The translations under genes were made by a program, and so were the position numbers. A stretch of DNA of 64,000 nt from Pseudomonadota bacterium (GTDB lineage: Bacteria; Pseudomonadota; Alphaproteobacteria; Sphingomonadales; SMXR01): contig JADFIA010000002.1 of the NCBI GenBank assembly GCA_022566895.1, forward strand, positions 1 through 64,000, read 5' to 3'. Positions 39,683 through 46,390 of the stretch are shown here, one piece after another (within the stretch, counting starts at the first letter, position 1; every line of letters begins with the position of its first letter). Under the pieces are notes generated by a model. The model saw only the letters and a program-made list of their open reading frames with translations, made no database searches and had not been told where the DNA came from.

Positions 39683-40213
39683 TCAGCCGGGTCGCCGCGC
39701 TTCGAGCCGTTGACGCTCAGCCGCCAGCACCTGGTCAAGCTCCGCCTTGCGGCCCTCCACCTCAGCCAGAAGTTCGCGCAGCACTTCGCCGCTTCGGCCA
39801 GCTTCGGCTTCGGCCCGCCGCAGATCGAGCGCCAAGAGGCTCAGGCCGTCGGCAGCCTGCGAGACCCGGCTCAGGGCCAGCTGCACGCTGAGCCAGGCCC
39901 GCTCCGCGGCCTCGCCGGACTGGGCCTCGAGCCGCCCGAGAGCCACCTCGTATTCGGCCATCAGCGCGGCAATCTCGGTATTGGAGGCCTGGAGCCGCGC
40001 CCGGCCCTCGGCCGCTGCTTTGGCGATCTCTTGCGGGCCCAGCACGGCTGGCGCCGCCTCTAGGGCCGGCGGCGGCTCTGTGGGTTCTGTAGGTTTATAT
40101 TCGAAACCCTCGATCAGATCTGGCCACTCGGCACTGGCATACTCGCCGCAGGCGGCCAGAAGCAAAGCCGCGAGGACGATCAGGAAGCGGGCGGCAGGAT
40201 TTTGCATAGGCAC
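39683..40213 (-). CDS. Predicted lipoprotein with helical/coiled-coil body
   Basis: 176 residues. The signal peptide ends in a lipobox (LIVLAALLLAACGEYAS), so the protein should be lipidated at that Cys. After a Pro/Thr/Glu stretch, about 110 residues of Ala/Glu/Leu/Arg-rich helix (LMAEYEVALGRLEAQSGEAAERAW) suggest a coiled coil. No enzyme motif is seen and I do not recognise a family. It is convergent with the histidine kinase gene. Confidence 0.7.
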   Translation of the reverse strand: MPMQNPAARFLIVLAALLLAACGEYASAEWPDLIEGFEYKPTEPTEPPPALEAAPAVLGPQEIAKAAAEGRARLQASNTEIAALMAEYEVALGRLEAQSGEAAERAWLSVQLALSRVSQAADGLSLLALDLRRAEAEAGRSGEVLRELLAEVEGRKAELDQVLAAERQRLEARRPG

Positions 40214-40347
40214 CTCTTGGCAGCATCGGTACAGCGCCTATATGCAGCGCCCCGGCCATGGTAGCGGAGGCTCCGGGCGGGCTACAAGGAGAAGCTTGAA
40301 TCCCAAGGACAATATGGGTAGGTTCCGGGCCGGACGAAAGACCTTTT

Positions 40348-40424
40348 GCGCTCGTAGCTCAGCTGGATAGAGCACTAGACTACGAATCTAGGGGTCGGGG
40401 GTTCGAATCCCTCCGAGCGCGCCA
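40348..40424 (+). tRNA. tRNA-Arg (anticodon ACG)
   Basis: Acceptor stem GCGCTCG/CGAGCGC with discriminator G and an encoded CCA. The anticodon stem CTAGA/TCTAG encloses CTACGAA, giving anticodon ACG (read as inosine, CGU/CGC/CGA). The T-arm has GTTCGAATC. The accessory HTH-CHAT cassette begins immediately downstream. Confidence 0.97.
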
Positions 40425-40453
40425 CTTTTTCCAATAAACCTCAAATCAAAAGA

Positions 40454-40525
40454 ACCCACAGGATGTAGTGGGTCGCAACCTATGATTCGCAAATTGTTGT
40501 GTTCGCAACGCCGACGGGCTAATCT
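40454..40525 (+). promoter_or_regulatory. Putative promoter with three TCGCAA elements ahead of the HTH-CHAT cassette
   Basis: TTGTGT (40497-40502) and TAATCT (40520-40525) are separated by 17 bases. Three TCGCAA copies lie at 40473, 40487 and 40503, the last immediately after the -35, where a repressor would block polymerase. A short hairpin (ACCCAC/GTGGGT, 40454-40473) is just upstream. The rest of 40425-40663 contains no visible gene. The encoded HTH proteins are obvious candidate binders (inference). Confidence 0.35.
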
Positions 40526-40663
40526 TTAGTTGGCGACTCGCGAAGGGAGCAGATGCATATGCCCCTCGGACGATGTTATCTGTGGCAAAAGTTAGGCGGC
40601 TCCCTAAATCTGTAGCGCGACCTTTGGAGGACGAAGAAAACTATTTACGGTTAAGGATGGCAA

Positions 40664-40900
40664 ATGAGTAAGGATTCCACCTTGGAACAAGCCCTCTTGG
40701 ACAAGATCGACGTTCTGATCCGGCTTCAGGCGGTCACGTCTGTCGCCAACTTCGATTCACAGAAAGACAAGATATTGTTTCTCGGCAAAGCTGGAGTCTC
40801 GCCAAAGGACATTGCAGAAATTTTGGGAACGAGCGCCAATACGGTCAGTGTGACCCTATCCAGGGCCCGTAACACTTCTGCAAACAAGGGTAAGAAATAG
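40664..40900 (+). CDS. Small sigma-70 region 4-like HTH protein (cassette gene 1)
   Basis: 78 residues. An N-terminal amphipathic helix (LEQALLDKIDVLIRLQAV) is followed by a helix-turn-helix, KAGVSPKDIAEILGTSANTVSVTLSRARN, which resembles sigma-70 region 4 / LuxR-type recognition units, then a short basic tail. It has no other domain. It is first of three related small HTH genes upstream of the CHAT protease and is longer than the other two by an insert of about 15 residues between the two helical parts. It probably binds DNA as a dimer. Function unknown; I cannot assign a named family. Confidence 0.75.
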   Translation: MSKDSTLEQALLDKIDVLIRLQAVTSVANFDSQKDKILFLGKAGVSPKDIAEILGTSANTVSVTLSRARNTSANKGKK

Positions 40901-40919
40901 TTCGACCGGGAGAAAGCAA

Positions 40920-41108
40920 TTGAACGATACACAAGCGAAGGCCCTTATTGAAGAGATGGAGGCCATTAAGAAACTACTGATATTGCAGCTGGTTGGCAGC
41001 GGCACCAAACAGAAAGAAATCGCTCAAATGCTCAAAATCAGCGAGGCGACTATGAGCCGCATGATTCCTAAAGGGATCACGAAACCGGGCGTAAAATCTG
41101 GTTCCTAG
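40920..41108 (+). CDS. Small HTH protein (cassette gene 2)
   Basis: 62 residues from TTG 40920, preceded by GGGAGAAAG. The helix IEEMEAIKKLLILQLVGSG leads into an HTH (TKQKEIAQMLKISEATMSRMIPKG). It aligns along almost its whole length with the next gene (about 40% of positions by eye), sharing the ILQL and SRM/SKM-PKG landmarks, so the two are paralogues. It lies 19 bases after gene 1 and 31 before gene 3. Probable role in DNA binding or autoregulation (inference). Confidence 0.72.
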   Translation: MNDTQAKALIEEMEAIKKLLILQLVGSGTKQKEIAQMLKISEATMSRMIPKGITKPGVKSGS

Positions 41109-41139
41109 AAATTTTTTTTACCTACGAAGGGGAGTCTAA

Positions 41140-41328
41140 ATGGATAAGGCGGATTCAAAGAAAATCATATCTGAACTAGAGGCACTAAAGAAGTTGACAA
41201 TTTTGCAGTTGTTGGACAGAGGGTACACTCAAAACCAAATCGCGCTTACGTTGGGCGTAGCCCAGCAAACGATCAGTAAAATGTTTCCAAAAGGCGTGCT
41301 TGGAAAACCAAAGAACAAAGCGGAATAG
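41140..41328 (+). CDS. Small HTH protein (cassette gene 3)
   Basis: 62 residues with a good AAGGGGAG ribosome site. It has the same plan as gene 2: helix ISELEALKKLTILQLLDRG, then HTH YTQNQIALTLGVAQQTISKMFPKG. The coding sequence is visibly richer in A and T than the flanking core genes. Only one base separates its stop from the ATG of the CHAT protease, so the two are almost certainly co-translated. Confidence 0.75.
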   Translation: MDKADSKKIISELEALKKLTILQLLDRGYTQNQIALTLGVAQQTISKMFPKGVLGKPKNKAE

Positions 41329-41329
41329 A

Positions 41330-42373
41330 ATGGCCGCGATAAAAGTCACAGACTCTCTCTCAAACACACCCGAACAAATTGTGGCCGCGGCTCAGGCGAT
41401 AGGCCGTTCTAGGTATAGGCGAGCGGTTTTTGACGCTGTGTATTATCACAAGAAACGCGACAAGTCGGTGCCGGAGATTTCTAAAACGACGGGTTTGACA
41501 GAGAAACAGGTGCTTAATGCAGGAAACGAATTAAGGAAGGCGGGCATAATCGAACAGACAAAAATTGATGGCAGAACGGCTTACAGTCAAATCGAGTTTT
41601 TTCATCATAACAAAAAGAAAATAATCCGGCTTGTGGAGAACCCGGCAAAAATAAAGGCCATCGCCACAAAGAGAAACCCGGCTATCGGCAAAGGGAAGGT
41701 GTTCTCCTTTACCAAAAAGAGCGCTCAAGCCAACGCCCAGAAAGCGGTGCCTGGGAGTCGAAAAAGGGTTAACAAGAAAATTCGAATCGCGTTTTTGACG
41801 ACCAACCCGATTGAAGAATATTCCTTGCGTACAGACCTAGAAGCGAGAGACGTAAGTCGAGCCATTCAAAGATCCCAAAATAGGGAATTCGTGGACGTAC
41901 ACTATTTCCCGGCGGCTCAATTGCGCGACCTGTTGGATGCCTTAAATAATTTTAGGCCTAACATAATCCACTTTTCCGGACACGGTGGTGACGAGGTTTT
42001 CCTATTTGATAATGAAACAGCAGCAGATGATGAAGGCATCGAGCTTGATTTCGAGAAAATAAATAAAGTTGTTTCAGCGACCATTGAGCCTCCGGTGCTT
42101 TTGGTTTTTAACGCTTGTAATACGACGGACGGCGCCGAGGTATTCCTGGAGACAGTCTCGGCTGTTGTAGCAATGTCCAGCAGCATCAGCGATTTGGCGG
42201 CATGCCTATTCTCTGAGCAATTCTACTCAGCGATTGCCGCTGGCCAATCGATTGGGCACGCACTGAAGCAAGGCAAAATAGTGTTGGAGGCGGCTAATTT
42301 GAAGGACGCGGATCTCCCGACAATAATTTCCAGACCGGAAGTTGATGCCGATACGCTAACGTTTATCGCCTAG
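41330..42373 (+). CDS. Winged-helix plus CHAT (caspase-like) protease (cassette gene 4)
   Basis: 347 residues from ATG 41330. Residues about 25-100 form a winged HTH (VPEISKTTGLTEKQVLNAGNEL, then a wing with TAYSQIEFF). A basic linker (100-150) follows. Residues 150-347 are a CHAT domain: IRIAFLTTNP, LEARDVSRAIQ, NIIHFSGHGG with probable catalytic His218, LLVFNACNTTDG with probable nucleophile Cys263, and AACLFSEQFYSAIAAGQSI. CHAT domains are clan CD cysteine proteases, related to caspases and separase and used in Craspase (TPR-CHAT). The fusion of a DNA-binding head to a protease, with small HTH neighbours, is unusual. Its target is unknown; the neighbours are candidates. Confidence 0.85.
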   Translation: MAAIKVTDSLSNTPEQIVAAAQAIGRSRYRRAVFDAVYYHKKRDKSVPEISKTTGLTEKQVLNAGNELRKAGIIEQTKIDGRTAYSQIEFFHHNKKKIIRLVENPAKIKAIATKRNPAIGKGKVFSFTKKSAQANAQKAVPGSRKRVNKKIRIAFLTTNPIEEYSLRTDLEARDVSRAIQRSQNREFVDVHYFPAAQLRDLLDALNNFRPNIIHFSGHGGDEVFLFDNETAADDEGIELDFEKINKVVSATIEPPVLLVFNACNTTDGAEVFLETVSAVVAMSSSISDLAACLFSEQFYSAIAAGQSIGHALKQGKIVLEAANLKDADLPTIISRPEVDADTLTFIA

Positions 42374-42393
42374 CTCGATTCTTGTTTCCCGCC

Positions 42394-42609
42394 CTAATCG
42401 CGCGGCAGGTCCATCTCGAGGATCGAGATCTGGAGGGCGTAGGAAATCTCGCCTTCGTCCTCGTCCTTGTAAATCACGCCCATAAACTCGTCGCCCATAA
42501 GCATCTCGACTGAATCGTCGACATTGGCCCGGGCCTGGACCTTGATCTGGTTGTTGGAAAAGGTCTCGCGCAGATATTGCTGCAGACGGGCGATTTCAAA
42601 GGGGTCCAC
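42394..42609 (-). CDS. DUF3126 family protein
   Basis: 71 residues from GTG 42609, which follows AAGGAAATCCC; the track start at 42654 is less likely. Sequence: DPFEIARLQQYLRETFSNNQ, then a beta-rich part with MGDEFMGVIYKDEDEGEISYALQI. It matches the small DUF3126 family of alphaproteobacteria, function unknown. Core composition resumes here, marking the right border of the accessory cassette. Confidence 0.8.
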   Translation of the reverse strand: MDPFEIARLQQYLRETFSNNQIKVQARANVDDSVEMLMGDEFMGVIYKDEDEGEISYALQISILEMDLPRD

Positions 42610-42800
42610 GGGATTTCCTTCGGAATTGGAGTGATTCGGGCGTCGATTCGCCAATGGCGATTCCTATATCGCGGTTTTTTTGCCCGAGGGCAAGGCCCTA
42701 GCCGCACGAAAGAAAATGAATCATTTGGCGGCCCCTGGGGCAATATTCGGTGCCCGGGCCGGCCCACGGCGCAGCCTTCGTTCGCTTCGTCAAAAGCCCC

Positions 42801-42828
42801 TTGACTTCTGGAATTTGCACCCTATCTA
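42801..42828 (+). promoter_or_regulatory. Likely promoter of the SleB-type hydrolase gene
   Basis: TTGACT (42801-42806) and TATCTA (42823-42828) are separated by 16 bases. Transcription would start near 42835, leaving a leader of about 65 bases that contains the tandem repeat. Confidence 0.45.
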
Positions 42829-42852
42829 GAGCCGCGATTGGGGGCCTTGTGT

Positions 42853-42888
42853 CCCCATTTCGTGGATTTGCCCCATTTCGTGGATTTG
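42853..42888 (+). repeat. Two perfect tandem copies of an 18-bp unit in a 5' leader
   Basis: CCCCATTTCGTGGATTTG occurs twice with no spacer, ending just before the GGAGG ribosome site of the cell wall hydrolase gene. Confidence 0.9.
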
Positions 42889-42900
42889 GAGGAAAAACCT

Positions 42901-43500
42901 GTGAACCGAATCTTCGGCTTATTTGCCGGCCTTGCTCTTTTCTTGCCTTTGGCCTTGGCGGATCGGGGCGATGCCGCGCCTCAGGATGATTTCTTGCTGT
43001 CGCTAGAGGACATCGTCGCGGTGGTCTCCTTTGACCAGGCGGTGGCGCGAACCTCAAGCCTTGAGAGCCTTGTGCGGGCCTCGGCAACGATTGGCGAGGG
43101 GCAGCTTTCCGATGCCCAGCGCTGTTTGGCCCAGGCGGTCTACTTTGAGGCCCGCAGCGAGACCCTGGAGGGTCAGCTCGCGGTCGCCCAAGTGGTCCTG
43201 AACCGGGTCGCGAACCGGCGCTATCCCTCGAGCATCTGCGGCGTCGTGTTCCAGAACGAGCGGCTGCGGCACCGCTGTCAATTTTCCTTTGCCTGCGACG
43301 GCCGTTCGGATACGCCCCGCGAGCGCCGGGCCTGGGAGATCGCCAAGCGGATCAGCCAGATCGCTCTGGCCGGCCAGTGGCGCGACCTGAGCGGTCGGGC
43401 CACCCACTATCACGCCACCTACGCCGACCCGAGCTGGCGCTCAGCGATGATGAAAACCGCAGCCCATGGCCAACACCTATTTTACCGTGAGGCCAGTTAA
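42901..43500 (+). CDS. Cell wall hydrolase, SleB family
   Basis: 199 residues from GTG 42901, following GGAGGAAAAACCT; the track start at 42838 reads through the tandem repeat. A signal peptide (IFGLFAGLALFLPLALA) leads to a spacer of about 80 residues and the SleB-type domain: LAQAVYFEARSETLEGQLAV with the catalytic Glu, then VVLNRVANRRYPSSICGVVF, CQFSFACDG and ATHYHATYADPSW. These are peptidoglycan hydrolases, lytic in spore formers; in alphaproteobacteria they act in envelope remodelling in the periplasm. Confidence 0.9.
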   Translation: MNRIFGLFAGLALFLPLALADRGDAAPQDDFLLSLEDIVAVVSFDQAVARTSSLESLVRASATIGEGQLSDAQRCLAQAVYFEARSETLEGQLAVAQVVLNRVANRRYPSSICGVVFQNERLRHRCQFSFACDGRSDTPRERRAWEIAKRISQIALAGQWRDLSGRATHYHATYADPSWRSAMMKTAAHGQHLFYREAS

Positions 43501-43621
43501 ACACTCTCGACTGCCGAGCCTTCACATGGCGTTGCAAGCGCCCCCTTTTCCTCCTACCATCCCGGTTGATGCGGCGGCCATGAAAAGCCGCGGCTTTGGA
43601 TGATATAAGGGGAACCGATCG

Positions 43622-44020
43622 TTGAGTGATCCGGGCGCGGAATTAAGCGATACCTACGTGGGCTGGACCCAGCAGGCGCTCGAGCGGTTTAAAGAGCTTG
43701 TGGCCGGCCGTGAGCGTGCCGAAACGGATATCGACAAGCTGCGCCAGGATTTGCACCGCATCGCCCACGACATCAAAGGCATGGGCGGAAGCTTCGGCTT
43801 TCCTCTGATGACCGATTTCGGCACCTCTTTGTGCCTATACCTTCGAAGCCTGCCCGACGGCACGCCATTGATCTTCGAGATTATCGAGGCCCATTTGGAA
43901 GCCATGGACCTGATCCTAAAGGATGGCATCAAGGGGCCGGGCGGCGAGCGCGAACAGGCTTTGGTCGCCTCGCTTGGCCAAATGGTCAACCACGAGATCG
44001 GCGATTTGGCGGCTGATTGA
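43622..44020 (+). CDS. Histidine phosphotransfer (HPt) domain protein
   Basis: 132 residues from TTG 43622, with a GGGGAAC-type ribosome site. A single four-helix HPt domain with HRIAHDIKGMGGSFGF, His49 in the HxxKG motif being the probable phosphoacceptor. Stand-alone HPt proteins relay phosphate between hybrid kinases and response regulators. No kinase or regulator is adjacent. It is followed by mmcB after 47 bases. The cognate partners cannot be guessed from this window. Confidence 0.85.
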   Translation: MSDPGAELSDTYVGWTQQALERFKELVAGRERAETDIDKLRQDLHRIAHDIKGMGGSFGFPLMTDFGTSLCLYLRSLPDGTPLIFEIIEAHLEAMDLILKDGIKGPGGEREQALVASLGQMVNHEIGDLAAD

Positions 44021-44067
44021 GGCCGGATTCGAAGACCAATCTCGAAGTATTTTCCGGAGATTCGCTT

Positions 44068-44559
44068 ATGCCCGAACCGCCGGCGATGGAAGCGTTGGCC
44101 ACGCGGCGCATCACTTTGGGCGCCATACGGGTCCTTCACTCCTTGGGTATCAGTGTGATCGACGAGTTTCCGCTCGGAAACGGCCGCCGGGCCGATATCG
44201 CCGGCCTTGATCGGTCCGGGAACATCACGATTGTCGAGGTAAAATCGTCGCGCGCCGATTTTCGAAGCGACCGCAAGTGGCAGCAGTATCTTGACTATTG
44301 CGACCGTTTTTTCTTTGCCGTCGATCCAGAGTTTCCGCTGACCCTTCTGGACGAACCGTCAAGCCTGCCCGATCAGACCGGGATCATCGTAGCCGACCAG
44401 TTTGGCGGCGATGTTTTACGTGAGGCCCCCTTGCGCAAGATCGTCCCGGCGCGGCGGCGCGGTGAGACCCTGCGTTTTGCCCGGCTGGCCGCGGACCGCC
44501 TGGGCCGTGCCCTGAACGGTCCCTTCAAAATCGGGCCGGCGGACGAAAGTGAAGATTAA
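44068..44559 (+). CDS. mmcB: MmcB family DNA repair protein
   Basis: 163 residues from ATG 44068 (MPEPPAMEALATRRITLG), after CCGGAGA; the track start at 44017 overlaps the HPt gene. The RRADIAGLD and IVEVKSSRADFR motifs form a PD-(D/E)xK nuclease-like core. In Caulobacter, MmcB contributes to repair of mitomycin and other DNA damage. It lies in the same direction as the HPt gene and may share its transcript. Confidence 0.88.
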   Translation: MPEPPAMEALATRRITLGAIRVLHSLGISVIDEFPLGNGRRADIAGLDRSGNITIVEVKSSRADFRSDRKWQQYLDYCDRFFFAVDPEFPLTLLDEPSSLPDQTGIIVADQFGGDVLREAPLRKIVPARRRGETLRFARLAADRLGRALNGPFKIGPADESED

Positions 44560-44590
44560 GAACGTGATCGGGTATGGAAAATTGGAACGA

Positions 44591-45166
44591 TCAGCTTGAA
44601 GATTCCGCTTTTCGAAGCAGTTTCATAATGCTCCGGGCCCGCGCCTCTTCGGCGTAATTGAGGGCCGTGCGGCCCGTGTAATCGGTATCTTTGACATCGG
44701 CACCCGAAGCGATCAGAAATTCGACGATCCGGCGCTTGCGGGCCCGAGTCGCCTTCATCAGAGCATTCTCGCCACCTCTGTCCTTCAGGTTTACGTCGGC
44801 GCCGCTGGTGACCAGAAAGCGCACCGTTTCCATATCGCCGATTTCCGCCCGCCGCATCAGCGCCGTGTCACGCCGGTCCTCAGCCCGGCCGTCGACGTTA
44901 ACACCAAGCTCAAGAATGAACTTCATCAGGCCTACATTTCCATGTTCGGCCGCAATGATCATGGCTGGCAGGCCGTCGCCGTTTTTGGCGTTTACGTTGG
45001 CCCCTTTTCTCTCGCGTTGGCGGAGTTCCTTGCGATCGTCATCTTCAACCGCCTTTAGGAATTCCCAGCTGTGGGAAAACTGAGCTGCCGCCTCGCGAAT
45101 TTCCAAGCCGTTCAGGCCGATCACGCCCAAGACCATTCCGGTGACAAAAAAACGAAGAAAACGCAT
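44591..45166 (-). CDS. Exported ankyrin-repeat protein
   Basis: 191 residues. The N-terminus (MRFLRFFVTGMVLGVIGLNG) looks like a signal peptide or anchor. Four ankyrin repeats follow: GANVNAKNGDGLPAMIIAAEHGNVGLMKFILE, GVNVDGRAEDRRDTALMRRAEIG, GADVNLKDRGGENALMKA and GADVKDTDYTGRTALNYAEEA. Such small periplasmic ankyrin proteins usually bind partner proteins; the partner is unknown. It is divergent from the SCO gene with about 130 bases between. Confidence 0.88.
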   Translation of the reverse strand: MRFLRFFVTGMVLGVIGLNGLEIREAAAQFSHSWEFLKAVEDDDRKELRQRERKGANVNAKNGDGLPAMIIAAEHGNVGLMKFILELGVNVDGRAEDRRDTALMRRAEIGDMETVRFLVTSGADVNLKDRGGENALMKATRARKRRIVEFLIASGADVKDTDYTGRTALNYAEEARARSIMKLLRKAESSS

Positions 45167-45295
45167 GGCAGCGCTCCAAATTCAACACGTGTCTTGCAGG
45201 TGACAATCGACAGGCAAGAGCGAATGCCTTTATAAGCTTTGTGTGCGGCGAAGGCAATTCGCCATAAAAATGAGCTTCAGCACTCGGAGGCAATA

Positions 45296-45943
45296 ATGAG
45301 ACTACGGTTGAGGAGTTTGCTTCGAGGCTTGGGTATTGGGCTGGTGGTCATTGCTGCGATGGGTGTCTGGTTTCACTTTAACCCGTCACGGTACGAGCCG
45401 GTCCAGATCGTTCGGTCCAGCGGTGAGGCACTGATCGGTGGGCCGTTTCAGCTGGTCAATCATCATGGGGCCCTAGTTATCGATTCCGATTTTCGTGGCC
45501 GCCTGATGCTGGTCTATTTCGGCTTCACCTTTTGTCCCGATGTCTGTCCGCTTGATATGGCGCGGCTTTCCGCCGCTCTGGATATTCTTGAAGGGCGCGG
45601 GGCCGACATGTCACTCATACGGGCGCTTTTTGTGACCATTGATCCGGCGCGTGACAGTCCGCGGATTTTGAACAAATTCGTTAGCGCCTTTCATCCACGG
45701 CTGATGGGTCTGACCGGCAGTCATGCCCAGATTGCGACGATCGCGGCGGCCTATAAGGTCTATTACGCCAAGGTGCCGGGCGAGGAAGGGGCGGATTACC
45801 TCATGAATCACTCCAACAACATCTATGTGATGGGGCCCGACGGTAAATTCATCTCCTTCTTTTCGTCCCTCGATTCACCGGAGGTCATGGCCAACGAGCT
45901 TTCCAGACTGTTGCAAGAGGTGGATTTCAGTGACGACCAGTAA
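45296..45943 (+). CDS. SCO1/SenC family copper-binding protein
   Basis: 215 residues from ATG 45296, with CGGAGGCAATA ahead; the track start at 45239 is spurious. An N-terminal anchor (LLRGLGIGLVVIAAMGVWF) leads to a thioredoxin-like domain with FTFCPDVCPLDMARL (copper-binding CxxxC) and a later His in MNHSNNIYVMGPDG. SCO proteins deliver copper or act as a redox partner for the CuA centre of cytochrome c oxidase. It overlaps the next gene by 14 bases. Confidence 0.93.
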   Translation: MRLRLRSLLRGLGIGLVVIAAMGVWFHFNPSRYEPVQIVRSSGEALIGGPFQLVNHHGALVIDSDFRGRLMLVYFGFTFCPDVCPLDMARLSAALDILEGRGADMSLIRALFVTIDPARDSPRILNKFVSAFHPRLMGLTGSHAQIATIAAAYKVYYAKVPGEEGADYLMNHSNNIYVMGPDGKFISFFSSLDSPEVMANELSRLLQEVDFSDDQ

Positions 45944-46388
45944 TCCGGACGCCTTCTGGAAGCTCAAGTCGTTGGAAGAAATGAGCCGCCAGGAGTGGGA
46001 GTCGCTTTGCGACGGCTGCGGCAGATGCTGCCTTCACAAGATTGAGGACGAAGATACGGGCGAGGTCTTTTATACGAATGTCGCCTGTCGTCTTCTCGAT
46101 CTGAGATCTCTTCGCTGCACAAAATACAAGGAGCGCCAGCGCTACGTGCCCGACTGCGCGGTCCTGAACCCCGAAAACGTGCATATGCTGTCCTGGATGC
46201 CGGACACCTGTGCCTACCGGCTTTTGGCGGAAGGCAAGGATTTGGCAGACTGGCACCCTTTGATCTCCGGCCGGCCGGAAAGCGTTGTCAAAGCCGGTAT
46301 TTCGATAAGAGGCCGGGCCGTTTCGGAACGCCAGGCCGGGCCTCTGACCCATCATCTGGTGGCCCCGAAGGAAGGGTCCGAGACCTGA
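45930..46388 (+). CDS. YcgN-type cysteine cluster protein (UPF0260)
   Basis: 152 residues from GTG 45930, inside the 3' end of the SCO gene. It carries CDGCGRCCLHKIED, a C..C..CC cluster, plus CRLLDLRSLRCTKY and further cysteines (VPDC, DTC), as in the zinc- or iron-binding YkgJ/YcgN families. Function unknown. Overlap with the copper chaperone gene suggests co-expression. Confidence 0.88.
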   Translation: MTTSNPDAFWKLKSLEEMSRQEWESLCDGCGRCCLHKIEDEDTGEVFYTNVACRLLDLRSLRCTKYKERQRYVPDCAVLNPENVHMLSWMPDTCAYRLLAEGKDLADWHPLISGRPESVVKAGISIRGRAVSERQAGPLTHHLVAPKEGSET

Positions 46389-46390
46389 GG

